Shown piece by piece: positions 61,876 to 64,000 of a stretch of DNA of 64,000 bases; position 1 is the stretch's first letter, and each line of letters opens with the position of its first letter. The DNA comes from Paenarthrobacter nicotinovorans. Lineage in GTDB: Bacteria > Actinomycetota > Actinomycetes > Actinomycetales > Micrococcaceae. A model generated the notes under the pieces. That model was not told the origin of the DNA. It was given only the letters and a program-made list of their open reading frames with translations, and searched no databases. The stretch covers positions 1,798,001-1,862,000 of the forward strand of contig NZ_CP089293.1 in NCBI RefSeq assembly GCF_021919345.1. Direction: 5' to 3'. The translations under genes were made by a program, and so were the position numbers.

Positions 61876-62568
61876 ATGGATTTTCTGCGATGGCTCTTCG
61901 AAGCACAGATCCCCGTTGGAGGATCTGCTCTTGTCTTACGCGAAGTGCTTGGAAACATCTTTGGGTTACTCAGCGCCCTCGGCGGAATGCGCCGGAAAGT
62001 CTGGGCTTGGCCGGTAGGAATCATCGGCAACATCCTTTTGCTCACCGTGTTCCTCGGCAACGTATTCGGTGCTGCTGCGCCCGCAACCCTCTGGGGACAG
62101 GCCGGCCGGCAGGTGATGTTCATCGCCGTTGCACTTTATGGCTGGTACCGGTGGCGTCAAGGCCGGCAGTCGAGCACCCAGGGCCGGGCCGTGGTCCCCG
62201 GCTGGGCCGGTAACAAGGTGCGCCTGGTTCTGATCGGCGCGATGGTAGCCGGTACTGCGGCCCTGACGCCCCTGTTTGACGCCCTCGGCTCCTACCCGCC
62301 TGTGTGGGCAGACGCCTGGACCTTCATGGGCTCCCTCCTGGCCACTTACGGCATGGCCCGGGGATGGACTGAATTCTGGTTGATCTGGGTTGCCGTGGAC
62401 ATCGTGGGCGTGCCTCTGCTGTTCAGTGCCGGCTATTACGCCAGTGCTGTGATGTACCTGTTCTACGGGTTCTTTACCCTGACCGGATTCTTCGTGTGGT
62501 GGCGGGCCGAAAAGCGTGAGCGTGGCGCTGTTCAACCACTTCCGGCGCCCGCAGGAGCCGTGCGATGA
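61876..62568 (+). CDS. ribM: PnuC/RibM-type riboflavin transporter
   Basis: A 230-residue membrane protein of the PnuC family with about seven helices. Its position directly behind an FMN riboswitch and before ribD makes riboflavin (RibM/PnuX) the likely substrate rather than nicotinamide riboside. ATG at 61876 is chosen as it follows GGAAGGAA and gives the helical start MDFLRWLFEAQIPVGGS. The stop overlaps ribD (ATGA). Confidence 0.87.
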   Translation: MDFLRWLFEAQIPVGGSALVLREVLGNIFGLLSALGGMRRKVWAWPVGIIGNILLLTVFLGNVFGAAAPATLWGQAGRQVMFIAVALYGWYRWRQGRQSSTQGRAVVPGWAGNKVRLVLIGAMVAGTAALTPLFDALGSYPPVWADAWTFMGSLLATYGMARGWTEFWLIWVAVDIVGVPLLFSAGYYASAVMYLFYGFFTLTGFFVWWRAEKRERGAVQPLPAPAGAVR

Positions 62569-63704
62569 GCGCGCAGGCCGTTGAGTTTTCGGCTACTGAA
62601 AAGGCCGCCATGGACGCAGCTCTCACCGCCGCCCTGGCTGGCCCGCGAGGAGCGAATCCGCTGGTTGGCGCAGTGATCCTCGGCGCGGAAGGCGAGCAAC
62701 TTGCCACCGGCTACCATCGCGGTGCCGGAACGGCCCATGCGGAGGCCGACGCCATCTCCGAAGCCCGGCGCCAGGGAATCGACACCAAGGGCACCACCAT
62801 GGTGGTCACCCTGGAGCCTTGCAACCATGTAGGCCGGACAGGTCCCTGTGCCCAGGCGATCATTGCAGCCGGCATCGCAAAGGTGATCTACGCCGTCGAC
62901 GATCCGCACGACCCCGCCGCCGGCGGTGCCAAGACGCTGCGCGCGGCAGGAATCGATGTCACGTCCGGGCTCGGCTACGACGAATCCCTGGACCTGAACC
63001 GGGAATGGTTCGACGCCGTTGCCGCCAAACGCCCGTTCGTCACCTTGCATATTGCACAGACCCTGGACAGCCGGATCGCTGCGGTTGACGGCACCAGCCA
63101 GTGGATCTCCAGCGCAGAGTCGCTGGCAGACAACCACGCCTTGCGGCGCCTGATCGACGCGATCCTCGTAGGGACCGGAACCGTGCTCATCGACAACCCC
63201 CGGCTGACGGCGCGCACTCCTGACGGTGAACTTTCCCAACGCCAGCCCGTCCGGGCAGTCATGGGCCTGCGGGATGTCCCGGAGGGGGCAGCGGTACGGG
63301 GAACCGACGGCCGCTTCAGGCATCTGCCAACCCGGGATCCAGCAGAGGCCCTGGGCATGCTCTTCGAAGAGGGTGTCCGGCATGTGATGGTCGAAGGGGG
63401 TTCGAGCATTCTGAGTACCTTCCTTGCGGCGGAGTTGGTGGACGAGTTGATTGTCTACCTGGCGCCGACCCTGCTGGGGTCCGGTACTCCGGCGCTGAAC
63501 GACTTGGGTATCGGCACGCTCGCCGAAGCCCAGCACTGGGCGTGGGACGAGGCATCAGGGGGTCCGGTACGGACCCTCGGCAACGACCTGCGGCTCCATC
63601 TCCGTCCAGCCGGACGTGCTGCCAACACCACTAAGAATTCGATTCCGCAGAAGAATATGGTTTCACGCAGTGACGCCGCGGAATATGTCACAGGAGGACA
63701 CTGA
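62565..63704 (+). CDS. ribD: Bifunctional riboflavin-pathway deaminase/reductase
   Basis: A 379-residue RibD. N-terminal deaminase (about 10-155) has the zinc motif HAEADAI and PCNHVGRTGPCAQAI; the C-terminal reductase (160-365) has VTLHIAQTLDSRIA and VEGGSSILSTFL. It converts the GTP-cyclohydrolase-II product to 5-amino-6-ribitylaminouracil phosphate. Overlaps ribM and ribE, so it is translated in series with them. Confidence 0.95.
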   Translation: MSAQAVEFSATEKAAMDAALTAALAGPRGANPLVGAVILGAEGEQLATGYHRGAGTAHAEADAISEARRQGIDTKGTTMVVTLEPCNHVGRTGPCAQAIIAAGIAKVIYAVDDPHDPAAGGAKTLRAAGIDVTSGLGYDESLDLNREWFDAVAAKRPFVTLHIAQTLDSRIAAVDGTSQWISSAESLADNHALRRLIDAILVGTGTVLIDNPRLTARTPDGELSQRQPVRAVMGLRDVPEGAAVRGTDGRFRHLPTRDPAEALGMLFEEGVRHVMVEGGSSILSTFLAAELVDELIVYLAPTLLGSGTPALNDLGIGTLAEAQHWAWDEASGGPVRTLGNDLRLHLRPAGRAANTTKNSIPQKNMVSRSDAAEYVTGGH

Positions 63705-64000
63705 TGTTTACCGGAATCGTTGCAGAACAAGGCACTGTCCTGGGTATTGAGCATGACGGCGATGCCAGCGCAACACTGCGCTTGAAGGCCCCCACCACTA
63801 CCGGGGACCTGCCGTTGGGCGGCTCCATTGCCGTCAACGGTGTCTGCCTCACGGCCACCCGCATTGATGGACAGGACTTCAGCGTCGATGTCATGGGCGA
63901 GACCCTGACGCGCACCACCATCGGGGAATTGGCTGCGGGAGACACCGTGAACCTGGAACGCTGTGTTCCTGCCGGCGGACGGCTGGATGGCCACGTCGTG
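63704..64000 (+). CDS. ribE: Riboflavin synthase alpha chain (3' end outside window)
   Basis: First 99 codons of riboflavin synthase, which makes riboflavin from two 6,7-dimethyl-8-ribityllumazine molecules. The N-terminus MFTGIVAEQGTV and the lumazine-binding repeat SIAVNGVCLTATRI...VDVMGETLTRTTIG are canonical. Ribosome site AGGAGGA is excellent and the ATG shares a base with the ribD stop (TGATG). The frame is open to the end of the window. Confidence 0.95.
   Translation, partial: MFTGIVAEQGTVLGIEHDGDASATLRLKAPTTTGDLPLGGSIAVNGVCLTATRIDGQDFSVDVMGETLTRTTIGELAAGDTVNLERCVPAGGRLDGHVV

Overview
The window is high-GC actinobacterial chromosome, most likely Micrococcaceae (Arthrobacter/Paenarthrobacter/Pseudarthrobacter). 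The reasons are its protein sequences, many GTG/TTG starts, SepH, separate ParE/ParC, CeoB/CeoC-type potassium regulators, and the actinobacterial DUF4193-DUF3093-dut-DUF3710-OB-DUF3159 block. It is almost fully coding and looks like core chromosome. I see no insertion sequence, intact prophage or CRISPR array.

Layout. 1-14.2 kb: the 3' end of parE, an MFS exporter, a BlaI-type repressor with its M56 membrane protease, then the divergent cytochrome bd operon (cydA, cydB, fused cydDC). A tandem GNAT, a DinB-fold protein, a VOC protein and parC follow. 14.2-24.8 kb: a Pat-type protein acetyltransferase, DUF5998, a phosphodiesterase, thymidine kinase, SepH, and the DUF4193/DUF3093/dut/DUF3710/OB-fold/DUF3159 block. 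24.7-29.6 kb: two RCK potassium regulators divergent from a KimA-like K+ transporter, then a TRAM/RumA-type RNA methyltransferase. 29.8-37.2 kb: aconitase, dxs with two co-translated unknown genes, a small HhH protein and an aldo/keto reductase. 37.3-42.2 kb: a fadB/fadA beta-oxidation pair and RNase D. 42.3-46.2 kb: DUF3000 and a DUF6421-SDR-threonine aldolase operon. 46.4-55.1 kb: msrB, a small conserved protein, an anchored alpha/beta hydrolase, ybaK, sufE, sseA, zapE, a BenE-type transporter, an orphan antitoxin-like protein and an amino-acid permease. 55.2-57.7 kb: seven tRNA genes (Gly x3, Val x3, Cys x1, with a recent tandem duplication), an ECF sigma-factor remnant, a small ORF and a phage-type PD-(D/E)XK nuclease. 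57.8-64 kb: def-fmt-rsmB-rpe, then an FMN riboswitch driving ribM-ribD-ribE, with ribE cut by the window end.

Most notable: three identical-architecture inverted repeats (TTCTAC-N5-GTAGAA) lie between the BlaI/M56 pair and cydABDC, which suggests that a protease/repressor sensor controls the alternative oxidase. Other regulatory leads are a strong 5'-UTR hairpin over the DUF6421 ribosome-binding region, a palindrome inside the fadAB promoter, DtxR-like boxes before acnA and pat, a triplicated 23-bp repeat carrying the start codon of the MFS gene, and several probably leaderless mRNAs (dut, pat, the KimA-like gene). The DUF6421 operon and the nuclease locus next to the tRNAs are the best candidates for undescribed biology. 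All family calls come from reading motifs by eye; no database search was run.
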